In this document: positions 6,778-14,253 of the stretch, piece by piece
Numbering within the stretch: the first letter of the stretch is position 1
How the letters are laid out: every line of letters begins with the position of its first letter
Assembly: GCF_946478925.1 (NCBI RefSeq)
Contig: NZ_CAMLDP010000039.1
Span: 1 to 16,551, forward strand
Length of the DNA stretch: 16,551 bases
Direction: 5' to 3'
Source: an uncultured Nitrososphaera sp.
GTDB taxonomy: Archaea; Thermoproteota; Nitrososphaeria; Nitrososphaerales; Nitrososphaeraceae
Position numbers and translations under genes: made by a program
Notes under the pieces: model-generated
Told to the model about the DNA's origin: nothing
Database searches by the model: none
What the model saw: the letters and a program-made list of their open reading frames with translations, nothing else

Positions 6778-7334
6778 ACGACACGCGCAAGGAAAAGCAA
6801 AGGATACGCCGCGGGGCGCTTGCAAAGCGCGACGCTCTTTCGCCTCTGGACATAGACCGGCAAAGCGTATTAGTGCAGGAAAATGTTGCCAAGAGCAACG
6901 AGTTTGAAAAGGCGCAGGTCGTCGGAGCGTACTATCCCAAGGGCTCCGAGGTCCGCACCGTGCTTTTGATAGGAATCGCAAAGGAACAGGGCAAAAAGGT
7001 GGCTCTCCCACGAACAGAGGGAAACGACATGAGGTTGTACGAGTACGAGCCGGCAGACAAACTCGTCGAGGGCAGGTTCGGCGTAATGGAGCCGGCGCCA
7101 AAGAGGCCAGTCGAGCATGTAGACCTGCTGCTTGTACCCGGCGTGGCGTTTGACCGCAAGGGGTGCAGGGTAGGCTACGGCAAGGGCTATTACGACAGGT
7201 TCATCGCAAAGGGCGGAGCGTCGTTTTCAATGGGCCTTGCCTATTCTATACAGATAGCAGACGTGCTTCCAAGCGGGAGATTTGACAGAAAGCTGGGCGC
7301 CCTTGCCACCGAAAACGGGATATTGTACTACTAG
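6774..7334 (+). CDS. 5-formyltetrahydrofolate cyclo-ligase (5-FCL), probable CTG start
   Basis: About 186 residues from the proposed start. The enzyme converts 5-formyl-THF to 5,10-methenyl-THF with ATP, clearing the inhibitory by-product of folate metabolism. The N-terminal basic helix (RKEKQRIRRGALAKRDALS) is the usual 5-FCL opening. PGVAFD (about 122-127) and the GYGKGYYDRF motif (134-143) are the ATP- and substrate-binding signatures. No ATG/GTG/TTG lies at the right place. GTG 6675 would add 33 residues out of frame inside folD, and the next internal GTG would delete the first helix. CTG 6774, overlapping folD's TGA as CTGA and preceded 8 nt upstream by gaggg, is the best candidate. It is convergent with purD, the two sharing CTAG at their stops. 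Confidence 0.85.
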   Translation: MNDTRKEKQRIRRGALAKRDALSPLDIDRQSVLVQENVAKSNEFEKAQVVGAYYPKGSEVRTVLLIGIAKEQGKKVALPRTEGNDMRLYEYEPADKLVEGRFGVMEPAPKRPVEHVDLLLVPGVAFDRKGCRVGYGKGYYDRFIAKGGASFSMGLAYSIQIADVLPSGRFDRKLGALATENGILYY

Positions 7335-8620
7335 AGGGCACGCCTTGCAATGTCGGTCCTGTAATAGTGGCCGTTTTCGCCCCAGTGTATCTTCCTGACC
7401 GCCGAATACGCGTTTTCTATCGCGTGCCTTGCGTCCTTGCCTGCCGCCGTGACGCCAAGCACCCTGCCGCCGTTTGTCACTGTCCTGCCCTGCAAGTCCT
7501 TTGCGGTTCCGGCGTGGAAGACCATCGTGTCCGGGCCAAAGTCGCCGAGACCCTCGATGACCTCTCCTTTCTTGTACGCGCCGGGATAGCCCCGGGAAGC
7601 CATGACCACGCACACGGTCGTCCCGTCGCGCCACTCTATTGCAGGCATCGAGGCGAGCCTGCCTGCTACTGCCGCGTCGATGTACTCGTAGAGGTCAGAC
7701 TTCATGCGCATCATTATAGGCTGGCACTCTGGGTCGCCCATCCTCGTGTTAAATTCAAGCACGTACGGCTCGCCTGTCTTTTCATCGACCATGATGCCCG
7801 CATACAAAAAGCCGGTAAACGGCGTGCCCCTTGCGTTCATCTCTTTGAGCGCCGGCTCCATCACCCTCTTTACTATCTTTTCGTGCAACGCGCTGTCGAC
7901 CACCGGCGCAGGCGAGTACGCGCCCATGCCTCCCGTGTTTGGGCCCTTGTCGCCGTCAAAGACCCGCTTGTGGTCCTGGCTTGACGCAAGCGGGACTATT
8001 GTCTTGCCGTCACACAGCGCTATGAACGACGCTTCCTCGCCGGATAGCCTTTCCTCTATCACCACCTTGCCGCCTGCAGCTCCAAATTCTTTTGCAACCA
8101 TTATCTTGTCGACCGCCTCTGCTGCCTGCTGAGCGCTGTCGCACACTATTACTCCCTTGCCGGCCGCAAGGCCATCAGCCTTGACTACCAGCGGCCTGTT
8201 TTGTTTAGAGATGTAGTCCTTGGCTTGCTGCGCGTCGGAAAACGTAGCAAACGCAGCGGTGGGGATTCCTGCCTTTTGCATGAACTCTTTGGCAAACACC
8301 TTGCTCGTCTCTAGCATAGCAGCCTGCTTTTTTGGGCCGAAAAGCCGCAGGCCCTCTTTTTCAAAGGCGTCGGCGATTCCAAGGGAAAGCGACTCTTCCG
8401 GGCCCACCATAGCAAGGCAGTCTTTGCCCTGCTTTTTTGCAAACGCCACTAGCTTTTCAATCTCATTAGGCTTGATGTCGACGTTTTCAGCCGTACCGCC
8501 GTTTCCCGGTGCAAAATACACTTTTTTTACCCGGGGGCTCTGGGCAAGCTTCCACCCAAGCGCGTGCTCTCTTCCGCCGGAGCCTATCACGATGACGGTA
8601 GCTGTTGCTGCTGCAGGCAC
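7331..8620 (-). CDS. purD: Phosphoribosylamine-glycine ligase (GAR synthetase)
   Basis: 429 residues from the GTG at 8620, the normal PurD length. It joins glycine to phosphoribosylamine with ATP in the second step of de novo purine synthesis. Visible landmarks are the N-terminal IGSGGREHALGWKLA (about 12-26), GPEESLSLGIADAF, the ATP-grasp glycine-rich KADGLAAGKGV, GGMGAYSPAP, and the metal-binding EFNTRMGDPE. The open frame extends 34 codons further up (to 8722), but that part overlaps the SWIM gene and lacks family similarity. GTG 8620 sits 27 bp from a TATA box, fitting leaderless translation. The stop is shared with the convergent cyclo-ligase gene through a CTAG palindrome. PurD uses the same one-carbon/purine supply line as the neighbouring folate genes. 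Confidence 0.95.
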   Translation of the reverse strand: MPAAATATVIVIGSGGREHALGWKLAQSPRVKKVYFAPGNGGTAENVDIKPNEIEKLVAFAKKQGKDCLAMVGPEESLSLGIADAFEKEGLRLFGPKKQAAMLETSKVFAKEFMQKAGIPTAAFATFSDAQQAKDYISKQNRPLVVKADGLAAGKGVIVCDSAQQAAEAVDKIMVAKEFGAAGGKVVIEERLSGEEASFIALCDGKTIVPLASSQDHKRVFDGDKGPNTGGMGAYSPAPVVDSALHEKIVKRVMEPALKEMNARGTPFTGFLYAGIMVDEKTGEPYVLEFNTRMGDPECQPIMMRMKSDLYEYIDAAVAGRLASMPAIEWRDGTTVCVVMASRGYPGAYKKGEVIEGLGDFGPDTMVFHAGTAKDLQGRTVTNGGRVLGVTAAGKDARHAIENAYSAVRKIHWGENGHYYRTDIARRAL

Positions 8621-8642
8621 AGCACACGGGTAGCAGGATTGG

Positions 8643-8651
8643 ATAATAAAT
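8643..8651 (-). promoter_or_regulatory. TATA box for purD
   Basis: On the minus strand atttattat is centred 27 bp before the GTG at 8620 and starts 7 bp after the SWIM stop codon. This indicates an independent leaderless purD transcript. Confidence 0.6.
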
Positions 8652-8657
8652 GTGTGA

Positions 8658-8966
8658 TTAGCGCAAAAGCTGGCTGGCGCTGTCCTGAGCAAGTGCCTGC
8701 AGAAAGGCAGTGTACTCGTCATCAGAAAACTCGAATGCCATGAACTTTTCGTCCAGCATCGCCTTGTGCACGCTCTTTAGGTGGTAGCACGGCTCGCCCT
8801 TTGAGAGTGTAGAAAAGTAGAAGTCCTTGCAGGAGCAAAAACCCAGCTCCGGATCAGTCCAGTACTCGCTGTCCCTGCCCACCACTATCCACAGTCTGCG
8901 GCCGCTAGGAGCAAACCTGAGCATCTTGACGCTCCCGGACTCTACCGCGCTGTCTATTCTCGACAC
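8658..8966 (-). CDS. SWIM zinc-finger protein
   Basis: 102 residues from the GTG at 8966. The SWIM metal-binding signature C-x-C-x13-C-x-H is complete (Cys44, Cys46, Cys60, His62) in FCSCKDFYFSTLSKGEPCYHL, preceded by a short beta-rich segment (KMLRFAPSGRRLWIVVGRDSEYW). SWIM domains mediate DNA or protein contacts. In archaea short stand-alone versions occur, some near recombination functions, but this one's partner is unknown. The frame stays open to an ATG at 9065, but that extension lies on the antisense of the metallophosphoesterase gene and crosses the TATA box at 9000-9007. GTG 8966, about 37 bp from that box, is preferred. Divergent from the phosphoesterase. Confidence 0.85.
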   Translation of the reverse strand: MSRIDSAVESGSVKMLRFAPSGRRLWIVVGRDSEYWTDPELGFCSCKDFYFSTLSKGEPCYHLKSVHKAMLDEKFMAFEFSDDEYTAFLQALAQDSASQLLR

Positions 8967-8981
8967 GTGCTTTCTCGTGTG

Positions 8982-9012
8982 GTTTATCTGCGAGTCGGGA
9001 TATAAAACTGGC
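8982..9012. promoter_or_regulatory. Shared divergent promoter, SWIM / metallophosphoesterase
   Basis: Only 46 bp separate the two proposed start codons (8966 minus, 9013 plus). The block atataaaa (9000-9007) reads as ttttatat on the minus strand and is well placed for the SWIM gene. For the plus-strand gene tttatc (about 8982-8987), about 28 bp before GTG 9013, is better spaced. The two transcripts probably start within a few tens of bases of each other, with overlapping promoter elements. Confidence 0.45.
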
Positions 9013-9771
9013 GTGAAGGTCCGCCCGCTCCACCCCCATGCAGCGCTCTTGGCAGAGGATGACAAGCGCTACGTGGTGGTGTCTGACCTGCACATAGGGC
9101 TGGAGGCAGAGCTAGGCGCAAAAGGGATAACGGTGCGGTCGAGTCTGGTGCGCGAGATGCAGAACGAGCTGCTGTCGCTCTTGACAAAGGAAAAGGCCGT
9201 CGGCCTGGTGCTCCTTGGTGACATCAAAAACACCGTGGGTGCAATTAGCAAGCAGGAATGGGACGATATACCCGCCTTTTTCAAAGGATTGTCTTCTGCC
9301 GCGGACGTCTATCTGGTGCCGGGGAACCACGACAGCAACATCAGGCACCTCGTTCCTGACAGCGTCAACATCGCGGCAAGCAAGGGCATGATGATAGGCG
9401 ACACGCTTTTTCTGCACGGCCACAGTATGCCCTCTGACGCGCGCTCGCACGTGCGCAGGATTGTCATGGGCCACGTGCACCCAGTCTTTATGAAAAAAGG
9501 GAGCGTAATAAACGGCGAGCGAGTGTGGATATCTATACAGGCTAAAAAGGAGGCGCTCTTTTCTTCAGAGCGGGGCAGCGTCGACATTGTCATCGTCCCA
9601 AGTTTCAACAAGTACCTCTACTCGTCAGGCGAGCGAAGCTATCCCCGCAGGTCCACATCGCCGATTACGTCGCGGATAATGGACGCCGGGGCAGTCGAGA
9701 GATGCATGGTGATAACCTTGGACGGCTCTATCGTGGGTGACGACGAGTCCGCGCTTGCAAGCGTGCTATGA
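9013..9771 (+). CDS. Calcineurin-like metallophosphoesterase (COG1407 type)
   Basis: 252 residues from the GTG at 9013. All dimetal-site motifs are present in order: D-x-H (Asp25, His27 in VVVSDLHIG), GD (Asp70 in LLGDIK), GNHD (104-107), LHGH (His135/His137) and GHVH (153-156). The opening PLHPHAALLAEDDKRYVVVSDLHIGLE and the S-x-QEW segment after GDIK fit the archaeal/bacterial ICC-like phosphoesterase group rather than Mre11/SbcD, because no C-terminal capping or Rad50-binding region is present. Substrates of this group are not well established; nuclease or cyclic-nucleotide activity are possibilities. The open frame continues 62 codons upstream but would run antisense through the SWIM gene. 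The final residues (about 190-252) are less conserved in appearance. Confidence 0.88.
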   Translation: MKVRPLHPHAALLAEDDKRYVVVSDLHIGLEAELGAKGITVRSSLVREMQNELLSLLTKEKAVGLVLLGDIKNTVGAISKQEWDDIPAFFKGLSSAADVYLVPGNHDSNIRHLVPDSVNIAASKGMMIGDTLFLHGHSMPSDARSHVRRIVMGHVHPVFMKKGSVINGERVWISIQAKKEALFSSERGSVDIVIVPSFNKYLYSSGERSYPRRSTSPITSRIMDAGAVERCMVITLDGSIVGDDESALASVL

Positions 9772-9798
9772 GTAGTAATAGGAATGCAGGCACGCGCA

Positions 9799-9824
9799 CA
9801 CATATATACACATGAGCATATGTG
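9799..9824. terminator. Inverted repeat between convergent genes
   Basis: CACATAT (9799-9805) and ATATGTG (9818-9824) form a 7-bp inverted repeat in the 58-bp gap between the phosphoesterase stop and the radical SAM stop. It could form a hairpin at the end of either mRNA. There is no T run, so a termination role is only possible. Confidence 0.3.
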
Positions 9825-9829
9825 CTGTG

Positions 9830-10867
9830 TCAGCTGATGTTTCGAATGCAGTCAAGGCCGGTTATGATATTCTGGGAGGATAACCATATGCAGGTAAGGT
9901 GTTCGCATTCATGGCACCCCTTCAAATTTTCCCATTCCGGCATGTTCCATATCTCTTCTATGTCGTGCTCTAAAATATTGTACGACTGAGTCGGGACAGC
10001 CAGTTTCCAGCACGGGACGCGCACAGAGCCATCCGCCAGCACCGTAAGGCCCTTCCACACCCCACACTCTTTGAATACTGGCCTTCCAAAATCGACTATT
10101 TGCCTCCAGTACAGCGAAGGCACGCCTATGCGTGGCGCATCGTGTGTATTCATGTACTTCAGGATGCCCTGCGCAATCTGGCGGATGGTTTTGGCGTCCG
10201 GCGACAGAGTTTCGTACGCGACGCCTACTCTGTCTTCTACCAGTGTAGGCGTCACAAGGCTAACTCCAAATTCTTTATGGATGCGATCAAAATACTCTCC
10301 GGTTATGAACTCCTCTGCATTCCATTTTGTAATGACCGCGTTTGTGTACTTGTTGACGTTGTGTTCGTCAAGCATCTGCAAATTTCTCATCACTCTGTCG
10401 TAAACTTCGGCCGTTACTCCTCTGATCTTGCAAAAAGAGTCCTTGTGGATAGAGTCGATACTCAGGCAGAATTTGTCAACATCGTGCCGAAGGACATCGA
10501 TGTCAAAATTATGGAGGAGCGAGCCGTTTGTTACTACAGTGACCGGCAGATGTATGTTTTTCAGGTGCTGGACAAGTTCTATGAAATCCTGCCGCGAAGT
10601 CGGCTCTCCTCCTTCCATGAACGACCATATGCAGTACTTGGCCGCCTTGGTCATTGCTGTCTTCCACTGTTCTGTGTTCATGTTGTGCGCTGTCGCAAAC
10701 TTTAGTTGCTTGGCTTTGTCCGGATCTCCAAATGGGCACATAGGGCAGTAAAAGTTGCAGTAATGCGTCATGGAAAAAACGGCCGCCAAAGGGAGCTTTC
10801 GTCTCTGCGCCCTGTTGAGCGACCAGTTGGCAATGATCTTGAGCGCCCTGCCTGCTTCAAGTGGCAT
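9830..10867 (-). CDS. Radical SAM protein with SPASM-like C-terminal cysteines
   Basis: 345 residues from the ATG at 10867. The SAM/4Fe-4S motif C-x3-C-x2-C is at Cys37, Cys41 and Cys44 (THYCNFYCPMCPF). A GGEPTSRQDF segment follows (the GGEP motif that contacts the SAM amino group), then VVTNGSLL and a LSIDS strand. The C-terminus carries a second cysteine set: CGVWKGLTVLADGSVRVPCW, then CHECEHLTC. This is the pattern of SPASM/twitch auxiliary Fe-S domains found in peptide- or cofactor-modifying enzymes. The open frame extends to an ATG at 10921, but those 18 codons are unusually AT-rich and overlap a TATA-like aaatattt. A leaderless start at 10921 (box near 10953) cannot be excluded. No precursor peptide or substrate gene was identified nearby. 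Confidence 0.87.
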   Translation of the reverse strand: MPLEAGRALKIIANWSLNRAQRRKLPLAAVFSMTHYCNFYCPMCPFGDPDKAKQLKFATAHNMNTEQWKTAMTKAAKYCIWSFMEGGEPTSRQDFIELVQHLKNIHLPVTVVTNGSLLHNFDIDVLRHDVDKFCLSIDSIHKDSFCKIRGVTAEVYDRVMRNLQMLDEHNVNKYTNAVITKWNAEEFITGEYFDRIHKEFGVSLVTPTLVEDRVGVAYETLSPDAKTIRQIAQGILKYMNTHDAPRIGVPSLYWRQIVDFGRPVFKECGVWKGLTVLADGSVRVPCWKLAVPTQSYNILEHDIEEIWNMPEWENLKGCHECEHLTCIWLSSQNIITGLDCIRNIS

Positions 10868-10908
10868 ATTAATTAATTCAAGGTTCCTAAAAGAGAAAAA
10901 CGGTAGCC

Positions 10909-10916
10909 AAATATTT
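10909..10916 (-). promoter_or_regulatory. TATA-like box for the radical SAM gene
   Basis: Minus-strand aaatattt lies about 45 bp before the ATG at 10867, predicting a leader near 18 nt. A competing box (cttatact, about 10949-10956) would suit a start at 10921. Confidence 0.4.
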
Positions 10917-10921
10917 AACAT

Positions 10922-11076
10922 TTGTAAACTTTATCTCGCGATTAAGAGAAAAGTATAAGGTTACTAGCGAAAATTATATATAATTTATAAGCAATTAAAT
11001 TACCTCCGGATATAAGAAAAAAATCGACTCTTTCTGAAAACAAAAGAGATCAGATTTTTTGTTCAAGAACAAAAGC
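10922..11076. other. AT-rich intergenic region with palindrome and 3' signals of carB
   Basis: 155 bp without a supported gene, markedly richer in A/T than the flanking coding DNA. It contains a perfect 16-bp palindrome (AAATTATATATAATTT, 10971-10986) and a Shine-Dalgarno-like GGAGGT on the minus strand (plus-strand ACCTCC at 11003-11008) with no real frame behind it. The carB terminator signals are listed separately. A small RNA here is conceivable but not shown. Confidence 0.4.
11013..11074 (-). terminator. Terminator region of carAB
   Basis: Just after the carB stop, TTTTGTT and AACAAAA (11057-11074) form a 7-bp stem with a CAAG loop. About 35 bp further on, the minus strand carries a T7 run (A7 at 11017-11023 on the plus strand). 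A T run is the expected archaeal stop signal. Confidence 0.5.
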
Positions 11077-14000
11077 CTAAAGTTTTGCGTAGTTACCGAG
11101 AGGTCCAAGAGTCGGCGTGTTTGTGCGCAGCCACTCTAGGGTCTTGATGAACGAGCTGGCAGACTCGACTGTCGTGAGCACCGGAACTCCCATCTCGACT
11201 GCCTTTCTGCGTATCAGGTACTCGTCCTGCAGCATGCCGACGTATTTTTCAAGAGTCGAAGTCGCCGGTATGTTGATGATGAAATCCAGCTTGCGCTCGT
11301 AGAGCATGTCTGCGATGTTGGGCTTGCGTCCCGGCTCGCTTATCTTGTGCACCAGTTCCACGTCCTTGACGTTGTTGTTCTCCATGAACTCGGCCGTGTG
11401 CTCAGTCGCAAGGATCTTGTAGTTCATCGATGCGAGCATCGAGATCAGTGGTAGCAGTTTCTCTTTGTTCTTTTGCCCGCCGATTGTTATCAGGACAGAG
11501 CCTGAAAGCGGAAGCGAGTACCCAGCCGCCATGTACGCCTTTGACAGCGCGTCATAGAACGTGTTGCCAAAGCACGCGACTTCGCCAGTCGACTGCATCT
11601 CTACCCCAAGGACAATGTCCGAGCCTTCTAGCTGCATGAAAGAGAACTGCGGGACCTTGACCCCAAAGCCTGGAGCCTTGAGCCACATGTCCTTAGCCTT
11701 TGCCGGCAGCGGCTTGCCGAGCATCGCCTTTGCGGCGAGGTTGATGAGGTTGACGCCGGCAAACTTGGACACAAAGGGCATCGAGCGTGACGCCCTTACG
11801 TTTGCCTCAATGACTAGCACCTGCTCGTCCTTGACTAGGTACTGGATATTCAACGGCCCCTTGACGCTTAGCGCCCTGCCTATCTTGACAGAATAATCGG
11901 TAATCGTCTCCATGATGTGCCTGTCAAGCCTCCACGGCGGTATGCTCATCATGGCGTCGCCAGAGTGTACGCCTGCGTTGTCGATGTGCTCGATTATCGC
12001 GCCGATGAGAACGTCCTTGCCGTCTGCTACTGCGTCGACTTCGACTTCCGCCGCGTCTTGCAGGAACTTGCTAATGACGACAGGGTGCTCTGGGTTGACG
12101 TTCGTGGCGTCGGTCAGGAACCTTTCCAGCTGCTGCTCTGCCCATACCACCTTCATGGCCGCGCCGGAGAGCACATACGACGGCCTGACAAGGACGGGAT
12201 AGCCGACGGTCTCGGCAAACTCTTTGGCCTCTGCAAGGTGCGTGAACTGCCTCCACGCCGGCTGCTTTATTCCAAGCGTGTCGAGGAGCTGGCCGAACTT
12301 GGCGCGGTCCTCCGCCCTGTCAACGTCCTCGCTGCTCGTGCCGATTATCTTTATGCCGTTCTTGGCCAGTTTCGGAGTCAGGTTGTTTGCTGTCTGGCCG
12401 CCGACGCAGGTCACGATGCCAGTAGGGTGCTCCTTGTCGCAGATGTCAAGCACTCTCTCCAGCGTCAGCTCTTCAAAGTACAGCCTATCGCAGATGTCAT
12501 AGTCCGTCGATACCGTTTCCGGGTTGCAGTTGATGACCGATATCTCCTTCACGCCGTTTTCCTTCAGGCCCCACACCATGTTGACAGTGCCCCAGTCAAA
12601 CTCGACGCTGCTTCCTATCCTGTACGGGCCGGCGCCCAGAACCACCATCCTGCTGCCGTTCTTGGTATCCTTTACCACTACATCCTTTTCATTGCCGCCG
12701 TAGGTGAGGTATAGGTAGTTGGTTTTGGCCGGCCACTCTGCCGCAAGCGTGTCTATCTGCGTGACTGCCGGCTTTATCCCGAGTTTTTCACGCATTGCGC
12801 GCACCTGCATCTCATCGGTGCCAAGGCACCTGCCTATCTGCCTGTCGGAAAAGCCTATCTTCTTTGCGTCCCTGACCATTTCGCCGTCAAAGCTGCCTGC
12901 CTTTTTCAGCTTCTCCTCAGTGTCGACGATGTTCTTTATCTTTGTCAGGAACCACGGATCGATTGCCGACAGCTGGTAGATGCGCTCGATGCTCATACCT
13001 ACCTTCATGGCCCGGACGACGCTGTAGATTATCTCATCGTTTGGCTGCAAAAGAGACTGCTCTATGCGCTCGATGTCGTCCTCTTGCACGTCGTTTCCGT
13101 TTGCGACGAGGCCGTCCTTGCCCGTGGCAGACATCCTTATCGCCTTTTGCAAGACTTCCTCAAAGTTGCGGCCAATCGCCATGACCTCGCCGACCGACTT
13201 CATGGCACTACCAAGCTTGCGCTTGGCAAGCTCGAACTTGCTGAAGTCCCACCGGGGCATCTTTAGCACGCAATAGTCAAGCGACGGCTCGAAACATGCT
13301 GTTGTTACTTTGGTTATCCTGTTTAATAGCTCTGGCAATGAATATCCAAGACCGATTTTTGCCGCCATGTATGCAAGCGGGTATCCAGTGGCCTTGCTTG
13401 CGAGCGCCGATGACCTTGAAAGCCGGGCGTTTATCTCGATTGCAGTGTACTGCTCTGACTCGGGGTCAAGCGCGAACTGGATGTTGCACTCGCCGACGAT
13501 GCCGCAGTAGCTCGTCCCCCTGATGGCCGCCGAGCGCAGCATGTGGTATTCATGGTTGTTGAGAGTCTGCGACGGCGCAATCACGATGTTGTCGCCAGTG
13601 TGCACGCGCATCGCAAGCACGTTTTCCATGTTGCAGACAATCACGCTGTTTCCGTGGTAGTCGCGCATCACCTCATATTCCACCTGCTTCCAGTGGCCAA
13701 CGTATTTCTCGATTAGCACCTGGTGCACCATGCTGAGGTTCAGGCCGCGCTGCGCAATCTCTTGCAGCTCTATCTCGTTGTACGCGACTCCGCCCCCGCG
13801 CCCACCGAGCGTGTATGCGACTCTGATTATCACGGGGTATTCAAGATCTTTTGCCGCCTTTAACGCGTCCGGGATTGAATTGACGGCGTAGCTCTTGAGC
13901 ACCGGCACGTCGCTTTTTGCCATCGCGTCCTTGAACTGCTGCCTGTCCTCTGTTACCTCGATGCCCTTTATCTGGGTCCCAAGCACGCGTATTCCGTACT

Positions 14001-14205
14001 TTTCAAGTATCCCCTGCTCGTGCAGCGCGACTCCGCAGTTGAGCGCGGTCTGGCCGCCGAACCCGAGCATTATCGAGTCGGGCTTTTCCTCTTTTATCAC
14101 CTGTTCGACGTACTGCGTGTTTATCGGGACTGGGTACACCTTGTCTGCAAAGCGCGTGTCGGTCTGTATCGTGGCGATGTTAGGGTTTATGAGTACGCTC
14201 TTCAC
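11077..14205 (-). CDS. carB: Carbamoyl-phosphate synthase large subunit, main uninterrupted part
   Basis: This continuous frame of 1042 codons (from GTG 14205) holds nearly all of CarB. The enzyme makes carbamoyl phosphate from ammonia (delivered by CarA), bicarbonate and 2 ATP for arginine and pyrimidines. Visible landmarks are GFGGQTALN (48-56), the first ATP-grasp LGGRGGGVAYN and EINARLSRSSALASK, the oligomerisation region, the second half GAGPYRIGSSVEFDWGTVN and NCNPETVSTDYD, its ATP-grasp EANVRASRSMPF, and a C-terminal MGS-like allosteric domain (VLITIGGQKNKEKLLPLIS onward). A normal CarB has about 35 more N-terminal residues. They are encoded upstream (14206-14253 in this frame, 14276-14332 in another) but separated by a 22-nt insert. 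Translation from GTG 14205 would lack the first beta-alpha unit, so splicing is more likely to give a functional enzyme. Confidence 0.93.
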   Translation of the reverse strand: MKSVLINPNIATIQTDTRFADKVYPVPINTQYVEQVIKEEKPDSIMLGFGGQTALNCGVALHEQGILEKYGIRVLGTQIKGIEVTEDRQQFKDAMAKSDVPVLKSYAVNSIPDALKAAKDLEYPVIIRVAYTLGGRGGGVAYNEIELQEIAQRGLNLSMVHQVLIEKYVGHWKQVEYEVMRDYHGNSVIVCNMENVLAMRVHTGDNIVIAPSQTLNNHEYHMLRSAAIRGTSYCGIVGECNIQFALDPESEQYTAIEINARLSRSSALASKATGYPLAYMAAKIGLGYSLPELLNRITKVTTACFEPSLDYCVLKMPRWDFSKFELAKRKLGSAMKSVGEVMAIGRNFEEVLQKAIRMSATGKDGLVANGNDVQEDDIERIEQSLLQPNDEIIYSVVRAMKVGMSIERIYQLSAIDPWFLTKIKNIVDTEEKLKKAGSFDGEMVRDAKKIGFSDRQIGRCLGTDEMQVRAMREKLGIKPAVTQIDTLAAEWPAKTNYLYLTYGGNEKDVVVKDTKNGSRMVVLGAGPYRIGSSVEFDWGTVNMVWGLKENGVKEISVINCNPETVSTDYDICDRLYFEELTLERVLDICDKEHPTGIVTCVGGQTANNLTPKLAKNGIKIIGTSSEDVDRAEDRAKFGQLLDTLGIKQPAWRQFTHLAEAKEFAETVGYPVLVRPSYVLSGAAMKVVWAEQQLERFLTDATNVNPEHPVVISKFLQDAAEVEVDAVADGKDVLIGAIIEHIDNAGVHSGDAMMSIPPWRLDRHIMETITDYSVKIGRALSVKGPLNIQYLVKDEQVLVIEANVRASRSMPFVSKFAGVNLINLAAKAMLGKPLPAKAKDMWLKAPGFGVKVPQFSFMQLEGSDIVLGVEMQSTGEVACFGNTFYDALSKAYMAAGYSLPLSGSVLITIGGQKNKEKLLPLISMLASMNYKILATEHTAEFMENNNVKDVELVHKISEPGRKPNIADMLYERKLDFIINIPATSTLEKYVGMLQDEYLIRRKAVEMGVPVLTTVESASSFIKTLEWLRTNTPTLGPLGNYAKL

Positions 14206-14253
14206 CCCTTCCTCTTCTAGGGCTTTGAGGCATTGCGAACCGGAGTAGTCGAA
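14206..14253 (-). CDS. carB: carB, 16 codons joining the main frame to the insert
   Basis: These 16 codons read FDYSGSQCLKALEEEG, in the same frame as the main part, and match the conserved CarB segment after GEAGE. No ATG/GTG/TTG lies in frame between here and the upstream TAA, so the segment can only be translated through the preceding exon or from an unusual start. The conserved amino-acid sequence shows that it is genuine CarB coding sequence. Confidence 0.85.

Noticed and set aside
8621..8722. 34-codon N-terminal extension of purD
   Set aside because: It overlaps the SWIM gene and the purD TATA box, and shows no PurD similarity; GTG 8620 gives the standard N-terminus.
11917..12714. Open frame of 265 codons on the plus strand
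   Set aside because: Antisense to the well-conserved carB; His/Val/Arg-rich composition typical of a shadow frame.
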